Notes: generated by a model from the sequence alone, not told the origin. DNA of 64,000 nt from Eublepharis macularius (GCF_028583425.1 NC_072799.1:85546217-85610216); one strand, 5' to 3'; shown: positions 43,738-55,215, counted from the first letter of the stretch. Made by a program: numbers and translations.

Positions 43738-45303
43738 ATATGAGGCCAGAGCCCTTCGAGGGGGGCGGCAGGTTCGGCTTCAGCCACACAGGAGGGAAGC
43801 AACCCCAGGGGCAAACAAGCCACAGCACCACTCTGAGAAAGGACTGGGTGGTGCCCTCACCACTGTAGGAGCCTCACACCTACGTATTGCGCCATTTCTG
43901 TATTTTATATTCTACTTTAATCCAATGAAGATGTTTCTTTGGTTAAGAACAGGCTGCGTCCACAGAGTGTCTTTAACCCCGACTATTACTTGGCACATTC
44001 TCAGAGGTTCTCCAGTATCCAAACGGCTGGTGAGGGATGATACCTAGGAATGTTTGGGGGTGGCAGCATAAATGAACAGGGATTATGGCGAGAGAAGCCC
44101 CCTTCCAGTCATAATAATAGGTACATGGAAGAGGGGGAGGAAACAGAAATTGTCCCTATTGTGATCTTCTCTTTGGCTCCTCAAAGGTTACACATGGTTA
44201 GAAACAAGATCTTTGATCAGACAGGCTTTTGGGCTGACTTAATAAGGAAAAGCCTTACATATATGACTACGTTGGAGTTCACAAACTCTGGCACAACTCA
44301 GTAGCCAGCCATGATCTGTGCTTGCCACCAACTCTTTGCCAACACCTCCCTTCTCATTTTTTGCTTGCCTCTGAAGCAGACAGAAGCAGAGTAAGTCCTC
44401 CAAGCCCCTTGGGTTTGATCCAAAGTTGAACACAGAGCTGCTCTCATACCTTTCTGACCAGAAGAATGGGGCAATTTTCCCTGCTGTCACAATCGGTACC
44501 TGAGCTACATCACCTAGAATATGGGGTTGAAAACTTTATCCAGTTTGGGCTCCACCTATCCAGAGTGGATCAGAACCAGGTAGTGTGCAACCACCAGAGA
44601 TATTCCAGTTACTGGAATGTTGCAAGTATAATACTGGAAGAGATGGTCTCTGGTCCACCACAGCTAGGTGTGCACGTGTGTAAGAGGAGGCCAGGGGCAC
44701 ACTTCCTGGCTGCTCTTCATCCCACCCACCCCTTCTGGGTTTCCCTCTCCACTAGAGATGAAGCCAGCTTTACAGGGCTGTCTCTGTGTGATTTAGTATC
44801 CATGGGCTTAAGTGCTCTGGAGTCATTTAGACAAGGAATAGCCTCTCCCCCAAAGACCAACCACTTATTTCAGTGGAGACAACAACGAACCAGAGGGACT
44901 AACATTCTGACTTAATATGATAGCTACATGTGGCTATTTGACTCCATGCTACCTACTCCAACTGGCAGCAACTCCTAAGCAACTCGGGCAGATTGTTTCC
45001 CTGCCCTGCCACCCGAGGTCTTTTAAACAGATAGGCATGGAAGAAATGTATTCTGTGACCTGTGATCTCCCCCTAGACCCTTCACACCACGAGCACCAAT
45101 TCCCTCCGCAAACCTTGGGTGTCCTTTTCTACTCTCTTCCTGTGCCCTCCTTTTGTTCCACTTGGTCATTCTGCCTGACATCCAGCTGTCCTCTTACCTC
45201 CACCACCCCCATTCAGAGGTCTCCTTTTACTCAGGCTTTCCTTAAGTGACCCTCTGTCCCTTTCCTCCCTGATATAAATGCCTGTTTTTATTAGATAGTA
45301 TAA
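43738..45303. other. no gene seen
   Basis: Open frames of 80-150 codons at 44.05-45.25 kb show no known motif. No repeat recognised. Confidence 0.4.
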
Positions 45304-45595
45304 GCCAATGGGTGTGGTTATGTGCCAACAAGTCGTCTCTGGCCTATGGCAACCCTATGAATGAAAGACCTCCAAAACGTCCCATCATTAACAGACTTGC
45401 TCAGATCCTGCAAACTGGAGGGCGTGGCTTCTTTGATTGAGTCAAGCCATCTCGTTTTGAGTCTTCCTCTTTTCCTACTGCCTTCCATTTTACCTTAGCA
45501 TTATTGACTTTTCCAGAGAATCTTATCTTCACATGATGTGACCAAAGTACGCTAGCCTCCGTTTTGTCATTTTAGCTTCTAGGGAGAATTCAGGC

Positions 45596-45596
<1 letters not shown>
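45304..45596 (-). mobile_element. RTE-BovB LINE 3' end
   Basis: Closely matches 13087-13380 (e.g. GACTTGCTCAGATCCTGCAA, GTCTTCCTCTTTTCCTACT). Dead fragment. Confidence 0.85.
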
Positions 45597-45631
<35 letters not shown>

Positions 45632-45681
45632 GGTTTATATACCGCCCTTCAGGACAACTTAATGTCCACTCAGAGCAGTTT
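45597..45681 (-). mobile_element. SINE type 1, 3' part (rest at 48625 onward)
   Basis: (AAT)n tail, TTTATATACC, GCCCTTCAGGACAACTTAAT, then CTCAGAGCAGTTT, which is the target duplication of the L1 inserted next. The same SINE resumes at 48625-48769 and 48906-48965. Confidence 0.9.
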
Positions 45682-46427
45682 TTTAAAGTTTTTATTTAAT
45701 TATGCACATTAATAGTTACAATATTGAGAGAAAGTCATGAAACACTGATAACTAAGAAATCTTCTGTTATATATTAAGAATAATTTACATGCCTTTTCTA
45801 ACCATGAATTTTCTTACAAATGAGTATTTTAACTTGGATTTCCATTAAAGGTTGATATACTAAATGATAACAAATCTTAACCTTATTATAGAGGATTTAT
45901 ATCATAAACATAGAGGATTGAACTACTTTGATAATGATTAGAATATTAATAAAAATACTGTTTAAGGAAGATATTTTCTATATATATAGTAATAATTAAA
46001 TAAGTATTATTATGAAGTCAAACCTTTTACCCATCATTTACAGATATTAATAGAAGAACCAACAATGATAATATATACTCATTATTGTAACCCTTATAAA
46101 ACTTGCTAAATTAACCCCCTTTCCCCTCCCCTCTCCCTCTGTCACCTCTTACTTTACTAAATAGTGCTATTTAAATTGGATTAATTAAGTTGCTTAATAA
46201 TAGTTCTCTATAGCCCAAGAGTAACCCCCTATAGACTATTTGGCCTACTACTACCAACTTGAAGAACTGTAAATAACTGGGGGCCCAGTCTGTGAGCTCC
46301 ATTCCCTCCCCACCATGCCTCTAATCTGATATTACATATATGCATTTTACAGTCATAACATTTTACAGGATATTTTAGTTAGCTATCAACTTGGATTTTA
46401 ACATTTCAGTCTGTTTTTTCTTTCTTG

Positions 46428-47046
46428 TTAAATGTGTCTTGCTTGGGTCTTGTTTTCCTTAAAGGGTGATAACGAACTGAGCATTTTTCTTTTCTGTGAT
46501 GTTCTATCTCTGATTGAAAAAGTCTCAATGCCAAGATCTTGCAGTAATGTCTTTCCAGCTTCCTGATCTAAAACTTGGTAGATTGTATCTAGTATTTTGA
46601 CTTGAAGATGTGTATAATTAGTCCATTTATATTTTATTTGGGCTTTTCTCAATGCTTCTGTTGTAGATCCGAGTTCTTTTCTTTTAATATTGTGGATGGC
46701 AAGTCTGTAAGTATTTGAATATTTGTCCCTTTGTAGGGGATTGATCCTTTATTTCTTACTATTTCTAGTATTTTGCTCCTTGTCTTCCAGTCTGGGATTG
46801 TGGCTAATATATCTCTTGGTTTATTATACTTTGGATTATTTTGTGAGCCCAGGCGAAAAGCCTTGGTGATTATAGGAGTTGCTCCCCTTTCAAGTTGTAA
46901 ATGCTGTGACAGCCATGATTCTAAAAAGGAGGGTAGATCTGCATTATCAGATATCTTCTCATCAAAATTTCTGAATTTAAGGTTAGATTGTTTTGTCTGG
47001 ATTTCCAATTGCAATAGTCTTTCTTGTAGCTGTTTATTTTCTTGTT
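46428..47046 (-). pseudogene. L1 ORF1p, C-terminal part
   Basis: Runs from the coiled-coil end (QERLLQLEIQTKQSN) into the RRM-like and C-terminal domains: LPSFLESWLSQHLQLE, NKPRDILATIPDWKTRSKIL, IPYKGTNIQILTDLP. A one-base shift near 46655 moves the reading to RKAQIKYKWTNYTHLQVK at the end. ORF1p is the RNA-binding chaperone of L1. This half is cut from its N-terminus by the PLE at 47047-48012. Confidence 0.85.
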
Positions 47047-47128
47047 CCAGAGGAGTTAGCCGTGTTAGTCTGTAGTAGCAAAATCAAAAAGAGTCCAGTA
47101 GCACCTTTAAGACTAACCAATTTTATTG

Positions 47129-47166
47129 TAGCATAAGCTTTCGAGAATCACAGTTCTCTTCGTCAG
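47129..47166 (-). ncRNA. hammerhead-b motif, minus strand
   Basis: Mirror of 47934-47971: CTGACGA, 5-bp stem II, GAAA, 3-bp stem III with a UUAU loop, then A. Confidence 0.6.
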
Positions 47167-47933
47167 ATGCATGGAGGGCAAAAAGAAACTGGTCAGATAT
47201 AGAGGAGGAGAGGGGAGGGCGGAGTAGATGCAAACAGCTCCTTCTGTTGAGGAAATCAGTTACCTCTGATAATGAGATAATCATTCATAGTCCCTATTCA
47301 GTCCCAGCTTGACAGATTCAGATTTACATATGAATTCCAATTCAGCAGCTTCCCGTTGGATTTTGTTTTTGAAAGGTTTCTGTTGAACTACAGTGACCTT
47401 AAAGTCTTTGATAGAATGTCCTGGTAGATTGAAGTGTTCTCCCACTGGTTTCTGGACGTTGCCATTTCTAATGTCTGGTTTGTGTCCATTTATTCTTTTG
47501 CGTAGAGGTTGGCTGGTTTGTCCAATGTACAGAGCAGATGGACATTGTTGGCACATGAGGGCATATATCACATTGGAGGATGAGCAGCTGTAAGAGCCAG
47601 AGACAGTGTAGTTGATGCCAATGGGTCCTGTAATTGTATTCCCTGGGTAGATATAAGGGCAGAGCTGGCATCTGGGTCTGTTGCAGGGCCTGGTACCTGT
47701 GCTGGTGACTCTACTAGCCGATTCATGATTGTAAGTGAGAAGTTGTTTAAGGTTGGGGGGCTGTCTGTAGGCAAGGAAAGGTCTTCCACCCAGGGCTTCT
47801 GAGAGAGAGGTATCATTTTCCAGGATGGGTTGCATCTGTTTGCATTTCCATATCAGAAGGAGCTGTTTGCATCTACTCCGCCCTCCCCTCTCCTCCTCTA
47901 TATCTGACCAGTTTCTTTTTGCCCTCCATGCAT

Positions 47934-47971
47934 CTGACGAAGAGAACTGTGATTCTCGAAAGCTTATGCTA
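47934..47971 (+). ncRNA. hammerhead-b motif, plus strand
   Basis: CTGACGA (47934-47940), one unpaired A, stem II GAGAA/TTCTC with a CTGTGA loop, GAAA (47958-47961), stem III AGC/GCT around TTAT, and A at the cleavage position. Stem I does not pair in this copy (CAT versus CAA), so self-cleavage in cis is doubtful. Confidence 0.6.
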
Positions 47972-48012
47972 CAATAAAATTGGTTAGTCTTAAAGGTGCT
48001 ACTGGACTCTTT

Positions 48013-48399
48013 TTTATTTTCTTGTTGTAAAATGGCTATTTCAAATCGCAGTGAATTGCTTAATATAAGGGCATGATTAGCCTTTCGTGCTACTTTGTCT
48101 ATAGCTGATTTTATTTCACCAAGTTGTTCCTCAAAGTGTTGAAGAATAGTTGAGACTTTAGTCATAATTTTTTGCTCCAACTGAGCAAGCATTCTGGCTA
48201 GTATCGGGTCTGCTGAGCTAGATAAGTTGGGTAGTTTATTCTTACGCTTGCTGTTTTCAGCAGCCATTTTGGACGTTGCACTTTTCTTCCCCGCTGCCTG
48301 CTGCAAGGCTGGGAAGAATTCCTGAAGCATTTTTGAAGTGTTTGCCTTCATGTTTTCCTTCTCAAGGTTTTGTTTGCTCATATTTCTTTCTTTATTCAC
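48013..48399 (-). pseudogene. L1 ORF1p, N-terminal part (continues into PLE sequence)
   Basis: MNKERNMSKQNLEKENMK..., a Lys/Ser-rich N-terminus followed by a coiled coil (LAQLEQKIMTKVSTILQHFE, LRFEIAILQQENK). The frame then reads straight on through the inserted PLE to 47281, giving a 372-codon chimeric frame with a GIY-YIG end. The chimera is a by-product of insertion; there is no sign that it is made. Confidence 0.85.
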
Positions 48400-48507
48400 T
48401 TTTGAGTTCTGTTATGACGTTTTATTTTGAGGCTTTAGGGTGGGGAGGGATGGAGCTAACTTTCCAAGCTTCCTTCTCCCTTGGAGCCGAAGCCACGCCC
48501 CCACTGT

Positions 48508-48625
48508 GGGCCAAGCTACACATGACGAATGACACTTGAACGGCAAGTGTATTTCTCCCTGTTCACTTGCCCTCCACTCAATCCACTTGCCGTTCAAGTG
48601 TCATTCGTCATGTGTAGCTTGGCCC
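48508..48625. repeat. palindromic element with 42-bp arms at the L1 5' edge
   Basis: Arms 48508-48549 and 48584-48625 (GGGCCAAGCTACACATGACG...) are inverted copies. The last base overlaps the start of the right L1 target duplication. MITE-like; see findings. Confidence 0.9.
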
Positions 48626-48965
48626 TCAGAGCAGTTTACAAAGTATGCTATTATTATCCCCACAACAAAACACCCTGTGAGGTGGGTGGGGCTGAGAGAG
48701 CTCGAGAGAGCCGAGACTAGCCTAAGGTCACCCAGGTCGCTTCAAGGGGAGGAGGGGGGAATCAAACCCAAAAGAGTCCAGTAGCACCTTTAAGACTAAC
48801 CAACTTTATTGTAGCATTTATTGTTAGTCTGAAAGGTGCTACTGGACTCTTTTTGATTTTGCTACTACAGACTAACATGGCTAACTCCTCTGCATCTATG
48901 ACCACGGGAATCAAACCCGGCTCTCCAAGATTAGAGTCCTGCACTCTTAACCACTACACCAAACT
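48625..48965 (-). mobile_element. SINE type 1, 5' part, split by a PLE tail
   Basis: Continues the SINE of 45597-45681: CTCAGAGCAGTTTACAAAGT through CACCCTGTGAGGTGGG to the tRNA-like head ending CACTACACCAAACTGGC. Interrupted at 48770-48905. Confidence 0.9.
48770..48905. mobile_element. PLE-2 tail palindrome, short
   Basis: Flanked by a 13-bp duplication GGGAATCAAACCC (48757-48769 and 48906-48918). The left inverted tail and right direct tail are joined within TTTATTGTAGCATTTATTG, losing the hammerhead core. Confidence 0.9.
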
Positions 48966-50181
48966 GGCTTGATTTTAAGTCAGTGGGGACAGCCTTATTT
49001 TTAATTTTTGCACAATGCCTATTCTTTGGGGCACAATAATATCTACAGCCAATTTTGCGGAAACAGAAATTGGTTACCCAAGTACTCTGAAAAGCAGCAA
49101 AATTCATCATTTGAATGAAAGCTCTCTCACGCAACAATACCTTCCAACAGAACAATTAAGTTTCCTTGTTTATTCAAGATCATTCTGTGATCCGGAAAGC
49201 AGGCATATGCAGCCTCACTGTGAAGTGGGAGCACATTGTGGAAAGAACAGTGCTATGCGCGTGGGCCTTTTCTGTGAGGAAATTAATCATCAGTTCTTAT
49301 AATACATATTTATAGCTTGAATGCACTCCTGTTTGTTCAAAAGCTAGTTACATTTCAACAGCTCCTGCAGAGCATTGGGGGGAGGGGGTTGCAGGAGGAC
49401 CAGAAATATTAATATATCTAATTCTCGACATGGCCAGTTCTGTGGATACTTAAATCCAGAGATGGGAGCCATGAACAGACAAGGCAGCTCTTTCTACAAA
49501 TCTGAGGGAAGCCCCAGGTTTGCAGGAAAATCTGAAATCTTAAAATTAAGCACCCCCTCACAAATAATAGATGCTACACCTGTTGTTTTAAGAAAAAAAT
49601 TACCTCTGTGAGCATTGCTAGGCATCCAGACAGTATCACCAGCATTAAAGCCTTGGTTTCTGTCAATTAAAGGTAGGAGCAGAGCTGTGTAGCTGCATAC
49701 AGGTTGAATCCCAACTAAGATCCTGCAGGTGCTCAAGACCCACTAAAAAGAGATCAACAACAGGGAGAGCAGGATTCAGGCCCTGGGTCACCTAAGAGAC
49801 TAGCAAAATTTCCAGGGTAGGAGGAGCTTTCAAGAGACAGAGCCCGCTTATTCAAGACAGGGAGGGAGGGAGAAAAGCTACCAAATTCAGAGGAGCCATG
49901 TCTGGTTCAATTTAAAAAGACAGGAACTCCAGTGCTTGGGAATGCTGGGCAGTGTTTGGTAAAGGGGCAGAAAAACACACCAGCAAGTTATCCTCTAAAG
50001 TCGAAGAGCCATGCTGAGAGTTCAGCTCAAGGACGAGTTTATTACCCGCACTGTGGACAAGAGTGTTGTTGTAATGTATATAAGCAGCCTCTAGGGGGTG
50101 GCTTCCTACTATGCGTGTCCTTCAGTCTTAGCTCCGCAGGGCTCTGTGACAGCGAACGGGTGGCTGCTGACAGGGAACGGA
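48966..50181. other. no gene seen
   Basis: Unassigned DNA with short open frames lacking motifs. Confidence 0.4.
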
Positions 50182-50496
50182 GAGTCTCTCTACACGAGAC
50201 ACTTTACACAAGCGTGTTCAAGTGTAGGGAGATGCAATGCTAGCCAGGAAGCGTAGTTTCACCTCTCTATAGAGCCAGCAAAGATTGCTCCTGGGAGGGT
50301 TTGTTAATTTTCTCTTCACCTCCCCAAAGGCTCTGTCAATTAACAAACCCCCTCTTAGGAGATCTTTACTTGCTCTGTAGAGAGGTGAAATTGACAGAGC
50401 CTCGGGCCCCCTCTTTTTAAACTACGCTTCCCACCTAACATTGCGTCTCTCTACACTTGAGCATTCTTGTGTAAGATGTCTCGTGCAGAGAGACTC
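50182..50496. mobile_element. MITE (ACACGAGACA family), most complete copy
   Basis: GAGTCTCTCTACACGAGACA at the left; AAGATGTCTCGTGCAGAGAG and ACTCT at the right. Inner inverted blocks: AGGGTTTGTTAATTTTCTC and CTCTGTCAATTAACAAACC. Confidence 0.85.
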
Positions 50497-51129
50497 TGAG
50501 AGGCTGACCGAAATGCAGGCTGATCCCGAGTGAGAGCTCAATAAAAACCTGGGCTTTATATATAAAACCAGTGTGTCCTGTGATACAACAAGTGTGTGTA
50601 TTGTTTCCCCCTTCTCAATACAGAAAAGAGCTGCAGCTCCCTTGTACCTACGAGCAAACAACCACAGGGTCGGTCAGGGCTTGCTTACAGCTGACCTGAT
50701 CCTGCTGACTGATTCAGGCAAGCACAGATGTTACAGGAGCAGTCTTGAGAAAGCTGTAAGCCTCAAAGGGTAGATATAATCCTGCACAGGGAGGTGCCTG
50801 CTCAGTTCCAGGAGCAGAGAGGGCTTTGGTGGCTTCCTCCTGGGAAAGACAAAGCTGCTTAGTACAGAAAAGGCTTTTGAGTAATTTCAGGCAGTCGTGA
50901 GTCATCCAGCAGCAGCCGCCGTTGGGAGCCAGCAACTCTGTGCTTATGTACTCCAAAACAGTTCAAAATGGAACCCTCCAGCCAATCTGTTTAATATGCT
51001 CCAGACTAGAAGTTTGCACACCATGGCTGCAGTCTGTGGTTTTTGTGCTTTTATCGAGGCTGGTGTCATTATCGACAATGCCACAACTGGAACTTGATTA
51101 CAGTGATTCTGTTTCTCTTTTATAATGGT

Positions 51130-51225
51130 ACATGTTTTAACTGCATTCATTGTATTTATTGTTGTTGTTAGCTGCCCTGAGCCCGTTCAGGCGGGATATA
51201 AATCCAATAAAATAAAATGGGCCAA
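51130..51225 (+). mobile_element. L2-type LINE 3' end
   Basis: TAGCTGCCCTGAGCCCGTTC, GGCGGGATATAAATCCAATA and AAATAAAAT, the usual L2/SINE 3' terminus. Confidence 0.7.
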
Positions 51226-51269
51226 ACCTACAGCCTCAACCCACCAGTTTCTTCTCTGTGCCCCAGATC

Positions 51270-51605
51270 AAACTTTGCTATGTCTGGTATTGGTAAACAG
51301 ATGTGTCTCACAGAAAAAAGGTCTTCCTGAATGGTAATAACTACAATAAGTACAAAAGACTGTATACCAAAATAAATTGTCTTTCATTCAATATTGATAC
51401 ATAAATATTACAATAATTACAGTGTGCTGAAATTATGGATATTGAGTATTGTTAACATTGTTATTAATGATATTGATGGTATATATTAATATTTGCATGT
51501 GGCACTTTTCATTGAATGAAAGACAATTTACAGTGTTTTGTACTTATTGTAGTTATTACCATTGAGGAAGACCTTTTTTCTGTATTACATTTCAGTCTTT
51601 CCTTT
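51270..51605. mobile_element. degenerate PLE-tail-like palindrome
   Basis: Arms of about 75 bp (GGTAATAACTACAATAAGTA at the left; TACTTATTGTAGTTATTACC at the right) around an AT-rich centre. GAGGAAGACCTTTTTTCTGT at the right and its mirror recall the GAGGAAGGCC..GGCCGAAAC type of PLE hammerhead, heavily decayed. Confidence 0.5.
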
Positions 51606-51655
51606 AGCCTCTCTACCATTTGTTGAAGGGACATGTCTCACCTTCAAATACTCTG

Positions 51656-51843
51656 CCTATGAAGCTGCCTTACGCTGAACCAGATCCAGGGTCTATCCAA
51701 GGTCGATCCACTGTCTACTCTGACCGGCTCAGGCTCTCCAGTTTCTCGGGTCAAGACTGTGCACATTATCCTTTTAACTGAAGGCGCCAAGGATTGAACT
51801 TGGAACCTTCTGGATGCAAAGCCTTACCACTGAGCCACAGCCC
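51656..51843 (-). mobile_element. tRNA-derived SINE (type 2, minus strand)
   Basis: The minus strand begins GGGCTGTGGCTCAGTGGTAA (good A box), then a B-box-like AAGTTCAATCCTTGG, CAGTTAAAAGGATAATGTGC, and a body ending CAGCGTAAGGCAGCTTC. Confidence 0.85.
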
Positions 51844-51939
51844 GCCCCACCCTGCCCCCTTTTCACATCACCTGGTTCTCCTTTTTCTTCTTCTCATAAT
51901 GATGGGTCAGGTAGCCATTTCCCCCAGGCCAGTTCAGCT

Positions 51940-52090
51940 AGGGATCCTGACAGTGTTTTGCCATCTTCTGGGCATGGAGCAGGGGTCACTGGGGTGTGGG
52001 GGGAGGGGCAGGAGTTGTGAATTTCCCAGATTGTGCAGGGGGTTGGACTAGATGACCCTGGAGGTACCTTCCAACCCTATGATTCTGAAG
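51940..52090 (+). mobile_element. CR1-type LINE 3' end
   Basis: GGGCATGGAGCAGGGGTCAC, GGGTTGGACTAGATGACCCT, TTCCAACCCTATGATTCTG. Confidence 0.88.
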
Positions 52091-53689
52091 TACCTAGAGT
52101 CTAAATCATCAGATACATGAAGTGCATTCTCAGGTGGGAGATACATATTAAACACATGCACAAAGAGGAAGGAAATAATAATGGATTTGAAAACCCAGTT
52201 TCAATTATGACTATGACTTAACCTCTCCCTCCAAGCACATACAATTTTCCCAACCTGAAACAGCCCAGAGAGTCACTATTTGTCCTGTCAGAGAAACTAA
52301 CATACAGACATCAATATATGTAAGTTTACCCAGTGGGGCAAACAGTGGGTCTCCGGGACCTTTCCAGGCTTTGGAACACGGTAAGGGGGCAGACTTAAGC
52401 ACCCGTTCCCCGCACTCTGTGTTCACAACCCAAATAGGGCCTCCATGTACCTGAGAAGCACAGAATTCCAGAATGCATCTTTGTAATGTCTGAATCGGCC
52501 CCCAGGGCTGCACAAGTCTGCAATCTGCATTTTACATAAGGCCAGAGAGAGATCCTAAGTCCCGCTCACACTACAGGTTTACGTTTGCTGCCCCTGCCTG
52601 AGAATTAGCTGCGCCCGTGCAGCCTGGGTGCCTGCTTTTTCAGAGTGCCTTACTGCGGGGGGGGGGGGAGTCACAACACACACACACACATTCCAGTGAC
52701 CACAAGTATGCCAGAGGTAGGTTCTGCAGTCACAACACTCTCTCCCCACAAGCATTCACTGTGCATGAAAAGGGCTTTTTTTTCAACCACTATATGATCT
52801 GCACAGCTGTCATCTCGTGAGGACTCGGTTATTCAAAAGGAAAATCAATGCCCTTTTTTTCTGCTCAGCTCGTGGATCTATGAGAGAACGGGGTCGTGGC
52901 AACAGCTGGCACAGTCCACTGCAACACTGCTTCGAGACCGTCTGCCAAATAAGGAGAGTTGCCAAGTCTGAGCTGGGAAATTCCTGGAGATTTGCACGCG
53001 GAGCTGGGGAGGAATGAGTTTGGGGAGAGACCTCAGTGGGGTATAACGCCATAAAGTCCTCCTTCCATTTTCAAGCAGCCATTTTCTCCAGGGGAACTGA
53101 TCTCTGTAGTCTGGAGATAATTCGGGGAGATTTCAGGGCCTAGGGGTTGGTAATAAAGTTGCCAAGTATCTCGTTTTAACCCAACAATCTGGGGGTTTTT
53201 AGAACTGTCCGAGTGAAACCATATATGAAATACCAGATACCTCACCACTGCTGGGGCAGAGAGCATCCAGCGCTACAGACACGTGAATAACAAAGGTGAG
53301 GTAAGTGCTGCCTCTCCACCAGGTCCAGTATTTCTCCAGACCCCATCTGGCAGCCCTACAAATAAGGCAGAAATTCTACAAAATGGTTAAATCCCTTGTC
53401 TTTTAGTGAATCTTCAACCTAACCACTTCTGCCTAACCATTCTTCTGCTTTATGATAGCTGTTCTCTACAAAACAAATCCTAGAGCTTCAGATTCCACAA
53501 CACCACTTTAGTCAGCCTTCAGCTACTCAAATATAAGGAGGCCCCTTTTCAAAGATGGAGCTTATCCTGACCACACCCTCTGTTTATCTGCAGAATATCA
53601 CAGAGACACAGCTTCATAACCTCTGCTTCAATCCATGCCTGCCCCAGTATTAGAGGTGCCATTTTTTCCTGGCAGGATTCCCATGGTTT
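52091..53689. other. no gene seen
   Basis: Unassigned. A G-run and (CA)n at 52660-52690. AGGAGAGTTGCCAAGTCTGA near 52953 and the facing ATAAAGTTGCCAAGTATC near 53153 hint at an old SINE or MITE. Confidence 0.35.
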
Positions 53690-54330
53690 TCAAGTGTCTG
53701 GTAGTTTTGCCTGTCACCCTATGCTAGAAAAAACTTCAACTGTTTTTGTTTCTGCCAGTCATTCATCTTTTAAGGCATATGAGCCCCGCCAGGAAAAGGA
53801 GAAGACTGAAAGCCCAACCACACACAACACAAAACAAGGCTTTTTATGTAACAGAAATTTGCATAGCCTTAAACAGAAATGTAGTCAACATATTACATTA
53901 AAGGCATTTTCATAAAAGAGTGCAGTCTCTCTGTGCTAAGGTTCTGAAATCTGTATTTTTGAACTGTATTTTTAAAAACATGGATAATTGCATTACTGGT
54001 GGACTTTATGTGATGTACCAACTACAATTCATTCTTACTTTTTAAAAAATAAATCCCATCCAGATTATGGCTAGATTAAGGGTATTGTGATTATTCTTTG
54101 ATGTTGCCAGACCAATTAAAGTGCATTTGCTGCCACTGACTTGCTTTGATGTGAATGAATAAATTGTCTTCTGTGTATGATTCATGTACTGAAATATCCC
54201 TCACAACTTTGTCCTTGATCATGTTTCATTTTCCAGTCCACTAAAAGAGCATTAAATATTAATAACAGAGCACTGAATTTGATTCTTCATCAATGAATTT
54301 TTCAGCATTTTCTTATATTATATATAAGAG
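53690..54330. other. AT-rich non-repetitive block
   Basis: No repeat family, open frame or low-complexity run was recognised. Flanked by repeats. A candidate for conserved non-coding DNA, but nothing in one sequence alone proves this. Confidence 0.25.
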
Positions 54331-54703
54331 ATAATGCCCACCAAGCTCCAAACAAGATCTGGGGCTGCATGCTGTGGTGCCGGTTGAAACTGACAAACTA
54401 TGACGGTTGGCAAGTCTTGTGGAGTGCAGCTGAGGGGGGAAATAGTGCCTGTTTGATGAATTTAGCCTCCTCCAGTCAGTCAAGAGACAGGCTTACGAAC
54501 TTCTGCTCAAGCCACTGTGCCTGAAATTCCAGATTGCAGCAGCAGCAGCAGCCAGAAGCACTTGACAGCAACTCCATCCCACAAGGCATCTCGGGACACT
54601 TTATTCCGAACAGGGATACCTGACTGCAATAGTAGCCTTTGGTGACTTGGCCCCCGTGCCCTACTAAGTGGATCATTACCCAATACTTTATTACCACTAA
54701 TAA

Positions 54704-54920
54704 GACTCTGACTTGAATAGCCCAGGTGAGCCTGATCTTGTCAGATCTCAGAAGCTAAACAGGGTCAGCCTTGGTTAGTAATTGGATGGGAGACCTCCAA
54801 CGAAAACCAGGGTTGCAGAGGCAGGCAATGGCAAATCACCTCTGTTAGTCACTTGCCAGGAACATTCCACCAGGGTTCGCCATAAGTTGACTCTGACTTG
54901 AAGGCATTCTCCATCACCAT
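54704..54920 (+). mobile_element. 5S-rRNA-derived SINE
   Basis: CCTGATCTTGTCAGATCTCA, GAAGCTAAACAGGGTCAGCC, GGATGGGAGACC (5S-like), then CAGAGGCAGGCAATGGCAAA and TTGAAGGCATTCTCCATCAC. Confidence 0.9.
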
Positions 54921-55094
54921 GAGAAACTGACATAGGTAATCTTGTTCTGAATTACTCTGATCAGGCCTGATTCAGATATAACCATGCACTGAAGAACCCC
55001 TAAGAGTCTAGTTAACTTTTCTATATCAAATCCTAGCAAGAGGTACACCTCAAATAATATTTTAGGTTCATACTGGGTATTGTAGACAAGTAAA

Positions 55095-55215
55095 TACCAG
55101 TGTTGCAGAGGCAGGCAATGTCAAACCACCTCTGTTAGTCTCTTGCCTTGAAAACCCCAGTAGGGGTTGCCATAAATTAGCTATGACTTGAGGGCACTCT
55201 CCATCACCACCACCA
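55095..55215 (+). mobile_element. 5S-derived SINE, 3' half
   Basis: GTTGCAGAGGCAGGCAATGT through ACTTGAGGGCACTCTCCATC. No 5S head. Confidence 0.85.

Larger units (their letters stand above)
47047..48012 (-). mobile_element. PLE-2 copy: GIY-YIG fragment with facing tails, inserted in L1 ORF1
   Basis: A 14-bp target duplication TTTATTTTCTTGTT (47033-47046 and 48013-48026) flanks it. The minus strand holds the coding end: QPILENDTSLSEALGGRPF, PCNRPRCQLC, then YALMCQQCPSALYIGQTSQP and LRKRINGHKPDIRNGN, the GIY-YIG region. Tails with hammerhead-b lie on both sides in opposite orientation. The right tail repeats 47161-47250 in reverse at about 47855-47940. Confidence 0.92.
45682..48507 (-). mobile_element. 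half-L1 (HAL1-like): ORF1 and 3' end only, split by a PLE
   Basis: Minus-strand L1. The 5' leader is near 48.5 kb, ORF1 starts at ATG 48399, and the A-rich 3' end is at 45682. The insertion is bounded by a 13-bp target duplication CTCAGAGCAGTTT (45669-45681 and 48625-48637). Only about 0.75 kb separates the ORF1 end from the 3' end. There is no endonuclease or reverse transcriptase, so the copy is either internally deleted or an ORF1-only element like mammalian HAL1. Confidence 0.85.
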
